Of a stretch of DNA of 64,000 nt, positions 35,469 to 45,286 are shown in pieces. How positions within the stretch are numbered: position 1 is the stretch's first letter; each line of letters starts with the position of its first letter. The notes beneath the pieces were generated by a model, which did not search any database, had not been told where the DNA came from, and saw nothing but the letters and a program-made list of their open reading frames with translations. The DNA comes from Parabacteroides goldsteinii DSM 19448 = WAL 12034. GTDB taxonomy: Bacteria > Bacteroidota > Bacteroidia > Bacteroidales > Tannerellaceae. Both the position numbers and the translations under genes were made by a program. Location: contig NZ_KQ033912.1 of the NCBI RefSeq assembly GCF_000969835.1, positions 1,415,961 through 1,479,960 on the forward strand, written 5' to 3'.

Positions 35469-37889
35469 ATGAATTACAAAATGAAAGCAATCGCATTCAA
35501 ACTCGTCCTGCGAAGCTGGTGGCGGAACAAGACATTTTCAATCATATCGATCGTCAGCCTGGCAATCGGCATTGCCTGCACGAACTTGCTAGCTATTTTC
35601 GTTATCCATGAGTATAACCTGGAGGCGGATAATCCTCACCGGGAGACTATTTATATGATGGACCAGGATTCGCCGATCCAACCGGGTGAACGGGTTTGTT
35701 TCACTGCCGGTGGTATTGCAGCCGAGATTAAAGAAAAATACCCGGAGATTATAGATCATGTATGCCTTAATAATATCGGAATGGATTACATAAAAGTAAA
35801 CAATACCCGTTTCGACCCCATCATTATAATGACAACAGAAGCCTCGTTTCCCCATTTCTTCCCTTATAAGGTATTGTATGGAGATTTGAACGAAGTGCTG
35901 ACACAACCGAACAAGATCGCCTTATCGGAAAAATGCGCCCAAAAGTATTTCGGTAAAGAGAATCCGATCGGCCAAACAATCATAACCGGTGAAAATAATG
36001 TAACGACCCGTGTACGGGAGGATGGTACGATTGAAGAGGGAAAGAATGAAACCACCTATCAGATTGCCGCTGTGCTGAAATCGCGTAAACAATCTTATAT
36101 CGACTTCGATGCCGTAATCGGAAATGACGGGCCAATCCCTGGAGGAGTATGTCTGTTTATGACCAACCGCCCGATCGATACGAAAAAGTTTGCCGAACAA
36201 ATCCATAAAGACGGCATACAAACCTTTGTTCCTGACGGAAAATACCGTCTGTACACTCTACAAGAGAGTTATTTCAAAAAATACACACAGGAAAGTTACT
36301 TCTTCATGAACAGCCGTCAAAAGACATTACTTTACGTCGGGCTGATCTCAGCCATTCTTATCCTGCTAATTGCCTGTTTCAATTATATCAATCTCAACTT
36401 CTCCCGCCTATTGCAACAAGTGCGGATGATCCATACGGAAAAACTGATGGGAGCGACAAAAAACAATATAAACCACCAGCTATTTATCGATACATTCCTG
36501 ACCGTCATTGTATCCTTCCTGTTATCTTTGCTGATAACACACGATCTGATCCCGATATTCAATTCGATCACTTCCGGAAAGATAGAGACTTCTTTTTTCT
36601 TTAACAGACAGGCATTACCTGTTATTACAGTGTTCATACTCCTGTTATCGATCATTCCTTCTGTTTATATCAGCCGGAAAATATCCAAACTATCGGCCTC
36701 CGGCTATCGCGAGTTTTTCACCGGAAACAAGAAAAGAAGGATCGTAACGGCTCTTTCGATTGCCCAATATACAGTCTCTATCGGGCTGATCATCGCAACA
36801 CTTACAGTAAACAACCAACTTCATTTTATACAAAACAAAGCGGAAGGATATCACGGATTAATCGAGGTGGGCAATTGGGGAGCAGACAATTCCTACTTAC
36901 CGGCTTTTGCACACGAAATAAGAAAAATACCCGGCGTAGAAAATGTAACACTTACAGGTGGTCCTTTACTAAACATGGGGATAGCTCCCGTGAATATCAA
37001 AAACCAGGATGGAAGTGAAAGCCATTATATGAAAGCGCAATACATGGGAGGACGTGATTTCCTGAGAACATTAAAAATCGACATCATACAGGGAGTTGAG
37101 CCGGATAAGGCGCTCGAACAATTCCAAAGTCCGGCCTATATCACCCGGAAATATGCAGACCTACTGATTCCGCCGGGAGAAAATCCGTTCGGCCAGCAAC
37201 TAAGTAAATACGACAAAGACTTTAAAGAATATGAAAAAAACAGCAACAACCCTAAAGTGGTCGTTGCAGGTATTGTCGAGAACATGTTTGCCAATTCACT
37301 CGAAGAAGATGTTTTTCCCAGTATCATTTACATCGGCCAGGATGATGATAAACGATATGCTTTTGCAGAGATCAAAGTGGGCAAAGAACGTCAGCAAACA
37401 ATGGCTGCTATTAAAGAAGTATGGGAAAGGATGAATCCGGGTAAATATTTTACTTTCCAGGATGTCTATAAAGAGTTCATGCAACGCAACAGCAGAACAA
37501 CCGAACTGGCGGAATTAATGATCATGTACTCGCTGATCAGTATTTTCCTGACTTGTTTCGGATTGTTCGGAATGGCTTTGTATGCTACGGAACAACGCAC
37601 CAAAGAAATAGGCATTCGGAAAGTAAACGGTTCCAGCACTTTAGGTATTATGTTTCTACTGAATAAACAGTTTGTCGGCTGGATCGGGATAGCCTTTGTC
37701 ATTGCCGTTCCTGTATCATGGCTTTTCCTCAATCGATGGTTGGAACACTTTGCCTATCATACGGAAATATCCGTCTTCCACTTTCTGCTCGGTGGGATCA
37801 GTGTACTTTTTATAACACTGCTCACCGTCAGCTGGCATACTTACAAAGCGGCTTCGGGCAATCCTGTCAAAGTTTTAAGAAGTGAATAA
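35469..37889 (+). CDS. FtsX/MacB-type ABC transporter permease
   Basis: 806 residues (802 if started at 35481, MKAIAFKLVLRS). It starts 6 bp after the preceding permease, so the two are co-translated. They are very similar in TM1 (FSIISIVSLAIGIACTNLLA), in TM2-TM3 (LLYVGLISAILILLIACFNYINLNFSRLLQQVRMIHT) and in the final FtsX block, but diverge in the periplasmic domains. This suggests a heterodimeric exporter built from duplicated subunits. No ATPase, adaptor or TolC-like gene is adjacent. Confidence 0.9.
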   Translation: MNYKMKAIAFKLVLRSWWRNKTFSIISIVSLAIGIACTNLLAIFVIHEYNLEADNPHRETIYMMDQDSPIQPGERVCFTAGGIAAEIKEKYPEIIDHVCLNNIGMDYIKVNNTRFDPIIIMTTEASFPHFFPYKVLYGDLNEVLTQPNKIALSEKCAQKYFGKENPIGQTIITGENNVTTRVREDGTIEEGKNETTYQIAAVLKSRKQSYIDFDAVIGNDGPIPGGVCLFMTNRPIDTKKFAEQIHKDGIQTFVPDGKYRLYTLQESYFKKYTQESYFFMNSRQKTLLYVGLISAILILLIACFNYINLNFSRLLQQVRMIHTEKLMGATKNNINHQLFIDTFLTVIVSFLLSLLITHDLIPIFNSITSGKIETSFFFNRQALPVITVFILLLSIIPSVYISRKISKLSASGYREFFTGNKKRRIVTALSIAQYTVSIGLIIATLTVNNQLHFIQNKAEGYHGLIEVGNWGADNSYLPAFAHEIRKIPGVENVTLTGGPLLNMGIAPVNIKNQDGSESHYMKAQYMGGRDFLRTLKIDIIQGVEPDKALEQFQSPAYITRKYADLLIPPGENPFGQQLSKYDKDFKEYEKNSNNPKVVVAGIVENMFANSLEEDVFPSIIYIGQDDDKRYAFAEIKVGKERQQTMAAIKEVWERMNPGKYFTFQDVYKEFMQRNSRTTELAELMIMYSLISIFLTCFGLFGMALYATEQRTKEIGIRKVNGSSTLGIMFLLNKQFVGWIGIAFVIAVPVSWLFLNRWLEHFAYHTEISVFHFLLGGISVLFITLLTVSWHTYKAASGNPVKVLRSE

Positions 37890-37921
37890 CAACTAAGCTC
37901 AAAGGCTACTTACTTTAAGGA

Positions 37922-37998
37922 CAAAAGCTATAGCTTCTAATCTCGAAAGCTATAGCTTTTGCATCATGTCACCCCGGTGACGTTTCATCATCACCGGG
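37922..37998 (+). terminator. two consecutive hairpins after the permease pair
   Basis: The first hairpin has perfect 15-bp arms at 37922-37936 and 37947-37961 and ends in TTTTG. The second has 8-bp arms CCCGGTGA/TCACCGGG at 37973-37980 and 37991-37998. They lie between convergent genes and probably end both transcripts. The first arm is itself palindromic (AAAGCTATAGCTTT-like). Confidence 0.7.
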
Positions 37999-38079
37999 AT
38001 GGTATCCGAATATCATCGGGATCATATTTTAATGCGAACTATTAAGACATAAATCATGTTCGCATCTATCCAGTAACTC

Positions 38080-39000
38080 TTAAAGTCGTTCAATCTCTTC
38101 TATTGACAAACCGGTACATTGTACAATGATAAGTGGATCAATACCTGACTTTTTCATGTTGGCAGCAATAAGGCGTTTACCCTTCGCTTCTCCTTCGGCA
38201 AGACCTTCGGCTCTTCCTTCAGCAATACCTTCAGCTTTTCCTTCAGCAATACCTTCAGCTTTTCCTTCAGCCCTTCCTTCGGCAAGCCCTTCACGTCTTG
38301 CACTATTATAAAGAGTTTTTTCAACACTGATACCATCCCAGAAATGCTCGTAACCGGCTAACTCCTCGTCTGTAAAGGCTGATTCTTCCAGCACTGTCAG
38401 AGCTTTCGATATTTCAGGGGCTTCCAGTAATTCATGAGGGACGACACGCGTCGATTCACCTATCTCAGTCAGAAAACGGAGCCAAAGGACATGCATACGT
38501 TTCTCACTATAGGTATGGGGAGTAAACTTAGGCAGCTCGACAAAAATCAATTGCAAACCGTCGATGATATGATCCGTATGCTCCACATGCACCATTGCAT
38601 AATGATGGTAATAACCATCCAGAGCCGGTTCGAAAACCTCGTTCACCAGGTTGAGCGAATAAACCGGCTGCAACAATTCGTAGCCTTCGCCTGCATCTAA
38701 CTGACGCACATAAGCTTTTGAGGCATTGAAAAGAACTCGCTCGCGAAACTCCGGCGACCAAAGCATCTGCATCTCTACCAAAAACTGACGCCCTTTCACA
38801 TCGCAGCAACGAACGTCTACAATACTGAATTTACGCAAGGGATTGTCCGGCACCATCTCGGAAGGGAGGTATTCGATCTCTCTAATCTCCTCACCCGCTT
38901 TCAGGGGCAACAAGGCATTGAGTAAACTGATCACCAGATCGGGATGTTCGCCAAAAATACGTTTAAACGTAAGATCTGCTCTCGGATTTAAATACTTCAT
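38080..39000 (-). CDS. Rpn family PD-(D/E)XK nuclease / transposase-like protein
   Basis: 306 residues from the ATG at 39000, which gives the canonical start MKYLNPRADLTFKRIFG; the frame from 39090 adds 30 unrelated residues. The nuclease core has Asp62 and Glu76-x-Gln78 (SIVDVRCCDVKGRQFLVEMQM). The tail (about 237-275) is a run of EGxA repeats before a short helical end. Rpn proteins cut DNA and promote RecA-independent recombination, and some act in phage defence. It stands alone. Confidence 0.88.
   Translation of the reverse strand: MKYLNPRADLTFKRIFGEHPDLVISLLNALLPLKAGEEIREIEYLPSEMVPDNPLRKFSIVDVRCCDVKGRQFLVEMQMLWSPEFRERVLFNASKAYVRQLDAGEGYELLQPVYSLNLVNEVFEPALDGYYHHYAMVHVEHTDHIIDGLQLIFVELPKFTPHTYSEKRMHVLWLRFLTEIGESTRVVPHELLEAPEISKALTVLEESAFTDEELAGYEHFWDGISVEKTLYNSARREGLAEGRAEGKAEGIAEGKAEGIAEGRAEGLAEGEAKGKRLIAANMKKSGIDPLIIVQCTGLSIEEIERL
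38175..38292 (-). repeat. EGxA-coding tandem repeat in the Rpn gene
   Basis: About ten 12-bp units (related to CCTTCAGCAATA / CCTTCGGCAAGA on the plus strand) encode (A/K)EG-x-AEG repeats. Some pairs are identical over 24 bp, so unit number can change by slippage without a frameshift. Confidence 0.8.
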
Positions 39001-39313
39001 AGTTAATTCTTTTAAGTTGATATGCAAAGATAAGTATTCTTCAATGAAATAAAGAATTCCATCCTCTTTATTTTTCTGAGAACATGACAATTCATAAACA
39101 TCCCGATCCTACCGCCGAATCCGTTTTCTATGTTTTTATTACAACCGGGAGAAAAACCCAACAAATGTTAACTATGACAAACTCGAGGTCGAAAGTAGGT
39201 ACTTTTTTACCCCGGTTGTAAGCCATTTCCGTCCTAACACACTAATAATCAGCCGTGACAAACTTTTTGCTGCCCCCTATAAAACAAAGAAAATATAATT
39301 TGTCACCGACGGC
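39001..39313. other. intergenic region with two inverted repeats
   Basis: No gene seen. TTACAACCGGG (39139-39149) pairs perfectly with 39211-39221 across 61 bases. GTGACAAA (39255-39262) pairs with TTTGTCAC (39299-39306) across 36 bases, just past the stop of the fsa gene, where it may act as its terminator. Confidence 0.55.
39025..39032 (-). promoter_or_regulatory. predicted -7 element for the Rpn gene
   Basis: Minus-strand TATCTTTG, an exact TAnnTTTG match, 25 bp before the ATG at 39000. The -33 element is weak. It lies inside the longer ORF and so supports the start at 39000. Confidence 0.5.
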
Positions 39314-39970
39314 CTATCCGTTCACCTTTTTATAGTCGGCTAGAAAGGTTGCCAGTCCGCTATCGGTAAGCGGGTGTTTCAACAAACCTTTGATAGCAGC
39401 CAACGGGCAAGTTGCCACATCGGCTCCCGCCTCGATACATTGGATAATATGTTGTGTGCTACGGATAGAAGCAGCAAGCACTTCCGTCTCATAGCCATAA
39501 TAAGTATACATTTCCACTATTTTGGCAACCAGTTCAATTCCATCACTGGATATATCGTCGAGACGTCCGACAAACGGAGAGACATAAGTAGCCCCGGCCT
39601 TTGCCGCCAAAAGAGCCTGACCACGGGAAAAGACCAGCGTACAGTTCGTACGGATACCTTTGTCCGTAAAATATTTAATTGCCTTAATTCCAGCTTCAAT
39701 GCAAGGAACTTTTACTACGATATGCGGATTCAGAGCAGCCAGTTCCTCCCCTTCTTTGATCATTCCTTCATAATCGGTAGAGATCACCTCGGCACTCACA
39801 TCGCCATCCACGATCTCGCAAATCTTTAAATAATGTGCTCGTTGGTTTTCCACTCCTTTAATTCCTTCTTTGGCCATCAATGACGGATTGGTCGTCACAC
39901 CATCCAACACGCCCAAATCATTCGCTTCCCGGATCTGATCCAGGTTCGCTGTGTCTATAAAAAATTTCAT
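39314..39970 (-). CDS. fsa: fructose-6-phosphate aldolase / small transaldolase (Fsa/TalC type)
   Basis: 218 residues, the length of the short Fsa/TalC group. Motifs: [16 protein letters not shown] at the start, [10 protein letters not shown], the Schiff-base Lys87 in [22 protein letters not shown] and SPFVGRLDD. It is a cytoplasmic TIM-barrel enzyme that either transfers dihydroxyacetone units (pentose phosphate pathway) or cleaves fructose 6-phosphate; sequence alone does not separate these. It is monocistronic. Confidence 0.93.
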   Translation of the reverse strand: MKFFIDTANLDQIREANDLGVLDGVTTNPSLMAKEGIKGVENQRAHYLKICEIVDGDVSAEVISTDYEGMIKEGEELAALNPHIVVKVPCIEAGIKAIKYFTDKGIRTNCTLVFSRGQALLAAKAGATYVSPFVGRLDDISSDGIELVAKIVEMYTYYGYETEVLAASIRSTQHIIQCIEAGADVATCPLAAIKGLLKHPLTDSGLATFLADYKKVNG

Positions 39971-40124
39971 CGCCTTATTTGTTTATGATTCTATTTAAAT
40001 AACAAATTCATTCACTGATAGTTCTTATGTATTCAAAAGAAAAGGACTATCCTCCACTCAATTCATTTGCATAAAACTTGTATTTCTTCAAAAAATTATC
40101 GAATATTGCAGATTATTTAAACTT

Positions 40125-40646
40125 ATGGAGATAGCCAACGAACAAATCTTTGAAAAACTATTCCGGGACCACTACTCCCTTTTATGTAACTATGCCTGCA
40201 GATATATCACTGACAGTCAGACTGCTGAAGATATTGTTCAAACATTCTTCATTTCAATTTGGGAGAAAAAGCATTTGACTGTTACTCAGGAAACATTTCT
40301 TCCCTATGCCTATCGTGCAATCAGAAACAGTTGCATCAATTATTATAAATCTGAAATTATAAAAGAAGATTTCATTGCCTCGCTGACGGAAGAATGGAAT
40401 CTCCAACTGGACGATAAAGACGATTTTATTTATCAAAAAGAGGTACAGTTGGCATTGCAGAAACTTCCGGAGAAATGCAGAAAAGTCTTTCTGCTAAAAT
40501 GTATCACCGGATTGAAATACAAAGAAATAGCTGAAATATCCAATATATCGGTCAATACCGTAAAATATCATCTGGGGGAGGCTTTCCGGATCATGAAAGA
40601 GGAGTTAAAACACCTGACCTTTATTTTTTTCTATTTTTTTTTCTGA
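40125..40646 (+). CDS. ECF sigma factor of a SusCD locus
   Basis: 173 residues. Region 2 includes FRDHYSLLCNYACRYITDSQTAEDIVQTFFISIWEKK; region 4 includes LPEKCRKVFLLKCITGLKYKEIAEISNISVNTVKYHLGEAFRIM. This is the Bacteroidetes RpoE-like type that sits with FecR. The C-terminus ends in a hydrophobic, Phe-rich tail (HLTFIFFYFFF) written by T-runs, so a frameshift is possible. The FecR anti-sigma gene follows after 55 bp, then SusC with an STN domain: a complete trans-envelope signalling set. Confidence 0.92.
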   Translation: MEIANEQIFEKLFRDHYSLLCNYACRYITDSQTAEDIVQTFFISIWEKKHLTVTQETFLPYAYRAIRNSCINYYKSEIIKEDFIASLTEEWNLQLDDKDDFIYQKEVQLALQKLPEKCRKVFLLKCITGLKYKEIAEISNISVNTVKYHLGEAFRIMKEELKHLTFIFFYFFF

Positions 40647-40701
40647 TTTGACCTACCCATTTCTTTCTTCCCGATTGTAATTAATATAAAAGGAAGAAAA
40701 A

Positions 40702-41865
40702 ATGAATTCTGAAACAATATATCAAATTATACATTCCATATTAGCTGACGAAGCTACAGATGAAGAGCGCCGTATCTTTACGGAATGGCTGGACGCATCT
40801 GATGCTAACCGGGCCGAATATGAAAAACTCAAACGATTATATCAAGTCACAACGCATAGGAGCAAAAATAAAACATTCAATACGGAATTCGCATGGCAGC
40901 AGGTCCATAAACAGACCATCTCCAAAAAGAAAACATTCAGACTGCCTGTTTGGACACGTTATGCAGCAATGGTCGCCATTATTGTATTTACCGGTATGAT
41001 TTATTTTTCAAAACAACCGGCATCCACTATCCATGAAGTCAACATGGAAGAATTTAGCCAGCCTACATTACTTTTAGAGAATGGAGAAAAAATAGCATTA
41101 ACAGAAGAATCTTTTTCCATGCAGGAAAAACATGTGGTAATTAAAAACGATGCAAAAAATAAACTAGTCTATGAACCACAAGAAGAAGAAGAGGAAAAAA
41201 TAACAATACAAAATAATCATTTAGTCATACCTAAGGGAAAAACATATCAACTATTACTTTCCGACGGAACCCGTATTTGGTTAAATTCAGAAACAGAAAT
41301 AACCTACCCGACCCGGTTCGTTGGTAACAAGCGAGAGATAACTCTTATAGGAGAAGCATTTTTTGAGGTTGCAAAAAATAAGGAAAAACCTTTTATTGTC
41401 AACGCAAATGGCATGGAAGTAAAAGTATTGGGAACTTCATTCAACGTTTCCTGCTACACTGCTGATAAGACGATCAGTACAACACTTATAGAAGGATCTG
41501 TTTCTGTCAAAACTGAAAACAAAAAAACTGTGACTATTACCCCTTCCGAACAATTTACATATAATAGAGACAATGCAAAAACTGATATCCGAATAGTAAA
41601 TACTGAACTATTTACATCCTGGATAGATGGAAAATATATCTTTAAAGATGCAACACTGGAAGATATTGTCAAAAAACTCCAGCGGTGGTATGATTTTTCT
41701 GTTAACTACGAAGATGAAAGTTTAAAATATAATCATTATTCTCTTATAGCGGAGAGAGAAACAAATCTAGATCAGCTTTTGGAAGTAATCAGTTATACTT
41801 CCAACATCAAACTCGAGAGAACAAATAACATTATTAACATCAAAAAAATAAAGGAGGAACAATAA
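40702..41865 (+). CDS. FecR-type anti-sigma factor
   Basis: 387 residues. The cytoplasmic N-terminal part (1-83, ILADEATDEERRIFTEWLDAS) holds the sigma factor. A single TM lies at about 86-102. The periplasmic FecR domain lies at about 180-280 (YQLLLSDGTRIWLNSETEITYPTRF, GEAFFEVAKNKEKPFIVNANGMEVKVLGTSFNV), then a C-terminal DUF4974-like domain (about 310-385) that contacts the receptor STN domain. It partners with the sigma factor upstream and the SusC at 41980. Confidence 0.93.
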   Translation: MNSETIYQIIHSILADEATDEERRIFTEWLDASDANRAEYEKLKRLYQVTTHRSKNKTFNTEFAWQQVHKQTISKKKTFRLPVWTRYAAMVAIIVFTGMIYFSKQPASTIHEVNMEEFSQPTLLLENGEKIALTEESFSMQEKHVVIKNDAKNKLVYEPQEEEEEKITIQNNHLVIPKGKTYQLLLSDGTRIWLNSETEITYPTRFVGNKREITLIGEAFFEVAKNKEKPFIVNANGMEVKVLGTSFNVSCYTADKTISTTLIEGSVSVKTENKKTVTITPSEQFTYNRDNAKTDIRIVNTELFTSWIDGKYIFKDATLEDIVKKLQRWYDFSVNYEDESLKYNHYSLIAERETNLDQLLEVISYTSNIKLERTNNIINIKKIKEEQ

Positions 41866-41896
41866 TCATGACATAACAATATTATGAAAAGCAACA

Positions 41897-41923
41897 GAGG
41901 CAGTATGGATCAGATACTACCTC
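41897..41923 (+). repeat. hairpin between fecR and susC
   Basis: GAGGCAGTAT (41897-41906) pairs with ATACTACCTC (41914-41923) at 9 of 10 positions with a 7-nt loop. It lies in the 114-bp gap before the receptor gene. There is no T-run; it may adjust mRNA stability between the regulator genes and the abundant receptor. Confidence 0.5.
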
Positions 41924-41979
41924 CGCTAACAGATCAAAAAAACGAAATCATTTTAGTTTAACCTGTAAATTACAAATTT

Positions 41980-44900
41980 ATGAAAAAAAAAGCATCGGAA
42001 GACTTCAGCAAAGCACAAAAAGTCTTAAAACGATCATTGTTTATCATTTTACTGAACTGTTTTATATTGGCAGTTCCATTCAATGCTTTTGCATTTGAAT
42101 CTGTCTTCGAACAAAATTATACCTTAGTTCTATCTTTCAAGAACGCAAAGATGGAACAAATACTGGATGCTATTTCAGAGCAATCCGGTATTAAAATCGC
42201 TTACAGTACAGAAGAATTAGCCACAAATAAAAGTGTGTCCGTAGACATTAAAACTTCCGATATAAAAGAAGCATTATCTGCTGTATTGGGAGACGGATAT
42301 ACTTTTAAGCAAATAGACAATTATATCGCTATTGCAAAAAAAGCAAAAGATGAAGTACAATCCACTATCATCAGCCAGGCTGATGATAGACCTTGGACAG
42401 TCCAAGGTCAGGTATTGGAAAACTCAGAACCTCCTTACCCGATGGCTGGTGTAAACATTTCTATCAAAGGGACAAAACTTGGTACAATAAGTGACCAGAA
42501 CGGTTATTTTTCTATTAAAGCAAAACGTGGAGACATACTTGTTTTCAACTTCCTGGGATTCAAAGAATATGAATATGTTGTTTCACGTGCAATCAGTAAC
42601 TTAAGCGTTTCTTTGAGTGAAGACAGTGAGACTTTGGATGAAATTATCGTAACTGGTTTTTCTGAGGAGAAGAAACTAAATACTATTTCATCCGTATCTT
42701 CTCTGGATATAAGTAAAAATCTAACTACAAAGCCTATTACATCTTTATCCCAATCATTACAGGGAGGTATAACTGGTTTGAATGTAACTCAAAGTTCAGG
42801 TTTACCGGGTGCAGATGCCGCAACTATTAAAATCCGCGGTATATCTTCCTTAACAACGAATAGTGATCCTCTTGTATTAGTGGACGGTATTCCAATGGAT
42901 ATGAATAACCTTGATCCGAATACCATCGAAAGTGTTACCGTACTAAAAGATGCGGCGGCCGCCGCTATCTATGGAGCCCGTGCAGCAAACGGCGTTATTG
43001 TTGTAAAAACAAAACGCGGAACCCCGGGTAAAGTAAATGTTTCATATAACGGTTATTTCGGAATCCAGAAAGCAACTTATCTGCCCGAATTTATTGATGG
43101 TGCAGGATATATGGAAATGTTGAATGCTGCCAATACAAATATCGGAGGTGACCCTATCTATTCACAAGAGGAAATAGACAATACACGTAAAGGAGTAGAC
43201 CCTGTTAAATATCCGGATGTGGACTGGGCAGATTTTTTATTCAAAACAGGTTCTGTTCAAAGTCACTCCGTATCTGTATCCGGTGGTAGCAATCTGGCTC
43301 GTTTCGCATTAACTGCTAATTACCTTAAAAACGAGGGTCTGGTCGAAAAAGCCAATTCAGATCGTATCAACATACGTGCCAATACATCTGTAAGTTTGCT
43401 TGATAACCTGTCAGTCAATATGGACTTTAATTCATACCGTACCAATCGTCAGGAACCCATGTACAGAGATGGAGCATATACTTCTTCTATCATTTCTTAT
43501 ATGTATGGCACTCCCCCCAATACAGTTGCACGTTATCCGATGAAAGAAGGAAGCGATATCGTATTTTACGGAAATCGTCCGGAACAACGCAATCCTGCCG
43601 CATTAATTGATCGTGGCGGACAATTTAAAGCTCTGGAAGACAATGTTAGTATCAATATTGCACCTCGCTGGGAAGTTATTCCCAAGTTAATATTAAGAGG
43701 CCAATATTCGTATCGTGTTAGTAGTAGTGCCACTAATCGCCAACGAGCCGCCTATAACTTTTTTGATTATACTTCCGGGGCTTTGCTCGAAACCTGGGGC
43801 TCGATTAATAGTGCAAGTAAAGACCGTTCAAGTTACTACTATGTAGGAGCTACCGCTGAATATACATTTGAGAAAGACAAACACCGCTTATTTGTTATAG
43901 GGGGATATAATCAGGAATTAACAAATAATGGAGACTGGGATCAATGGTCAATGGTCTCTGTATTCGGCAAAGCTAATTATACATTCGATCGTCGTTTCTT
44001 ATTGGAAGGAACTGTTCGTCGTGACGGTTCATCCCGCTTTGGGAAAGGTAATAAATATGGAGTTTTCCCTTCTGTCGGTGCAGGTTGGAATATACATGAA
44101 GAAAAATTCATAAAAAGCGCAAAATGGTTAAATGAATTAAAACTAAGGGCATCTTACGGTTTATTGGGAAATGAAAACATCGGTCTATACAAATATCAAT
44201 CTTTGATCAATTCATCAAATGGTAATGAAACAACTTATGGTAATCCAGACATAACATGGGAAAAAGTAAATATGCTCAATGTCGGTGCAGACATCAGAAT
44301 ACTCAAAGATATCAATATTACATTCGATTACTACGATAAATTGACTACCGATCTTATCATAACTCCTCCTATTTCATATGTTGGTGGTATTGAAAAAGTA
44401 CCAATGAATGCCGGAGAATTAAGAAACCACGGTTGGGAACTTGATCTCAATTACAACAAACAGCTAACCAAAGATTTTGGTTTTAACATCCATGGAGGTT
44501 TATCTCAAAACAAAAATAAAATCGAAGAACTGTACGGAGGTCCGTATGATAACGGAGATAATATAAACACAGTAGGATATGCTTTAAAAAGCTTTTATGT
44601 TTATCCGACAGCCGACTTATTACAGGAAAGTGATTTTAGCAAAGACGAAAGCGGTAATTGGATACCTAAAGATGGTGTAATTATTTATGATGGACAACAA
44701 CCAGGAGATATACACTATCTTGACACAAATAAAGACGGTAAAATAACTACTGACGACCGTGTTATCCGTGGTGACGAGCAACCTAAATTAAATTATTTTG
44801 CCAACATAAGCCTCGATTACAAAAAATGGTCATTGGAAGTTTTATTTCAAGGAGTTTCAGGTGTCGACGCCTACTACTCAGAACCGTATTCTTTTGGCTT

Positions 44901-45261
44901 AAGTACTTCAGGAGACGGACAAACACCACTTTCCGTACAAACAGACTATTGGACTCCTACTAATACCAATGCACGTTATCCGCGTATTGCTCCTAATTCT
45001 ACATATGGCAATAATAATCACCGTTCAGATTTTTGGCATTTCGATGCAAGTTATTGCCGTGTAAAATATATTCAGCTAGGATACCTATTCGATCAGATGG
45101 GACTAAAAAAAATCGGAATATCCAATATCCGTGTATATATCAATGCACAAAATCCTTTCACTTTCGCAAAAGAAAAATTGGTTGACCCGGAAAGCCGCGG
45201 ACAGAAAAGTTCATATCCACTGGTTAAAACCTATTCTATGGGAGTTAGTCTGAATTTCTAA
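41980..45261 (+). CDS. SusC/RagA TonB-linked outer membrane receptor with STN domain
   Basis: 1093 residues. A long signal region (to about 40) precedes a secretin/TonB STN domain (about 47-115, YTLVLSFKNAKMEQILDAISEQSGIKIAYS). A carboxypeptidase-regulatory-like domain follows (about 135-215, GVNISIKGTKLGTISDQNGYFSIKA), then a TonB-box-like EIIVTGF, plug (VLKDAAAAAIYGARAANGVIVVKTK) and a 22-strand barrel ending in F. It imports a large ligand across the outer membrane with SusD, and the STN domain signals to FecR. The ligand is unknown. Confidence 0.95.
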   Translation: MKKKASEDFSKAQKVLKRSLFIILLNCFILAVPFNAFAFESVFEQNYTLVLSFKNAKMEQILDAISEQSGIKIAYSTEELATNKSVSVDIKTSDIKEALSAVLGDGYTFKQIDNYIAIAKKAKDEVQSTIISQADDRPWTVQGQVLENSEPPYPMAGVNISIKGTKLGTISDQNGYFSIKAKRGDILVFNFLGFKEYEYVVSRAISNLSVSLSEDSETLDEIIVTGFSEEKKLNTISSVSSLDISKNLTTKPITSLSQSLQGGITGLNVTQSSGLPGADAATIKIRGISSLTTNSDPLVLVDGIPMDMNNLDPNTIESVTVLKDAAAAAIYGARAANGVIVVKTKRGTPGKVNVSYNGYFGIQKATYLPEFIDGAGYMEMLNAANTNIGGDPIYSQEEIDNTRKGVDPVKYPDVDWADFLFKTGSVQSHSVSVSGGSNLARFALTANYLKNEGLVEKANSDRINIRANTSVSLLDNLSVNMDFNSYRTNRQEPMYRDGAYTSSIISYMYGTPPNTVARYPMKEGSDIVFYGNRPEQRNPAALIDRGGQFKALEDNVSINIAPRWEVIPKLILRGQYSYRVSSSATNRQRAAYNFFDYTSGALLETWGSINSASKDRSSYYYVGATAEYTFEKDKHRLFVIGGYNQELTNNGDWDQWSMVSVFGKANYTFDRRFLLEGTVRRDGSSRFGKGNKYGVFPSVGAGWNIHEEKFIKSAKWLNELKLRASYGLLGNENIGLYKYQSLINSSNGNETTYGNPDITWEKVNMLNVGADIRILKDINITFDYYDKLTTDLIITPPISYVGGIEKVPMNAGELRNHGWELDLNYNKQLTKDFGFNIHGGLSQNKNKIEELYGGPYDNGDNINTVGYALKSFYVYPTADLLQESDFSKDESGNWIPKDGVIIYDGQQPGDIHYLDTNKDGKITTDDRVIRGDEQPKLNYFANISLDYKKWSLEVLFQGVSGVDAYYSEPYSFGLSTSGDGQTPLSVQTDYWTPTNTNARYPRIAPNSTYGNNNHRSDFWHFDASYCRVKYIQLGYLFDQMGLKKIGISNIRVYINAQNPFTFAKEKLVDPESRGQKSSYPLVKTYSMGVSLNF

Positions 45262-45286
45262 TAATAAACCTATAAATAAAAAGATT

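Noticed and set aside
38175..38292. Possible CRISPR-like repeat
   Set aside because: The repeats are contiguous 12-bp coding units without unique spacers and encode the EGxA tail.
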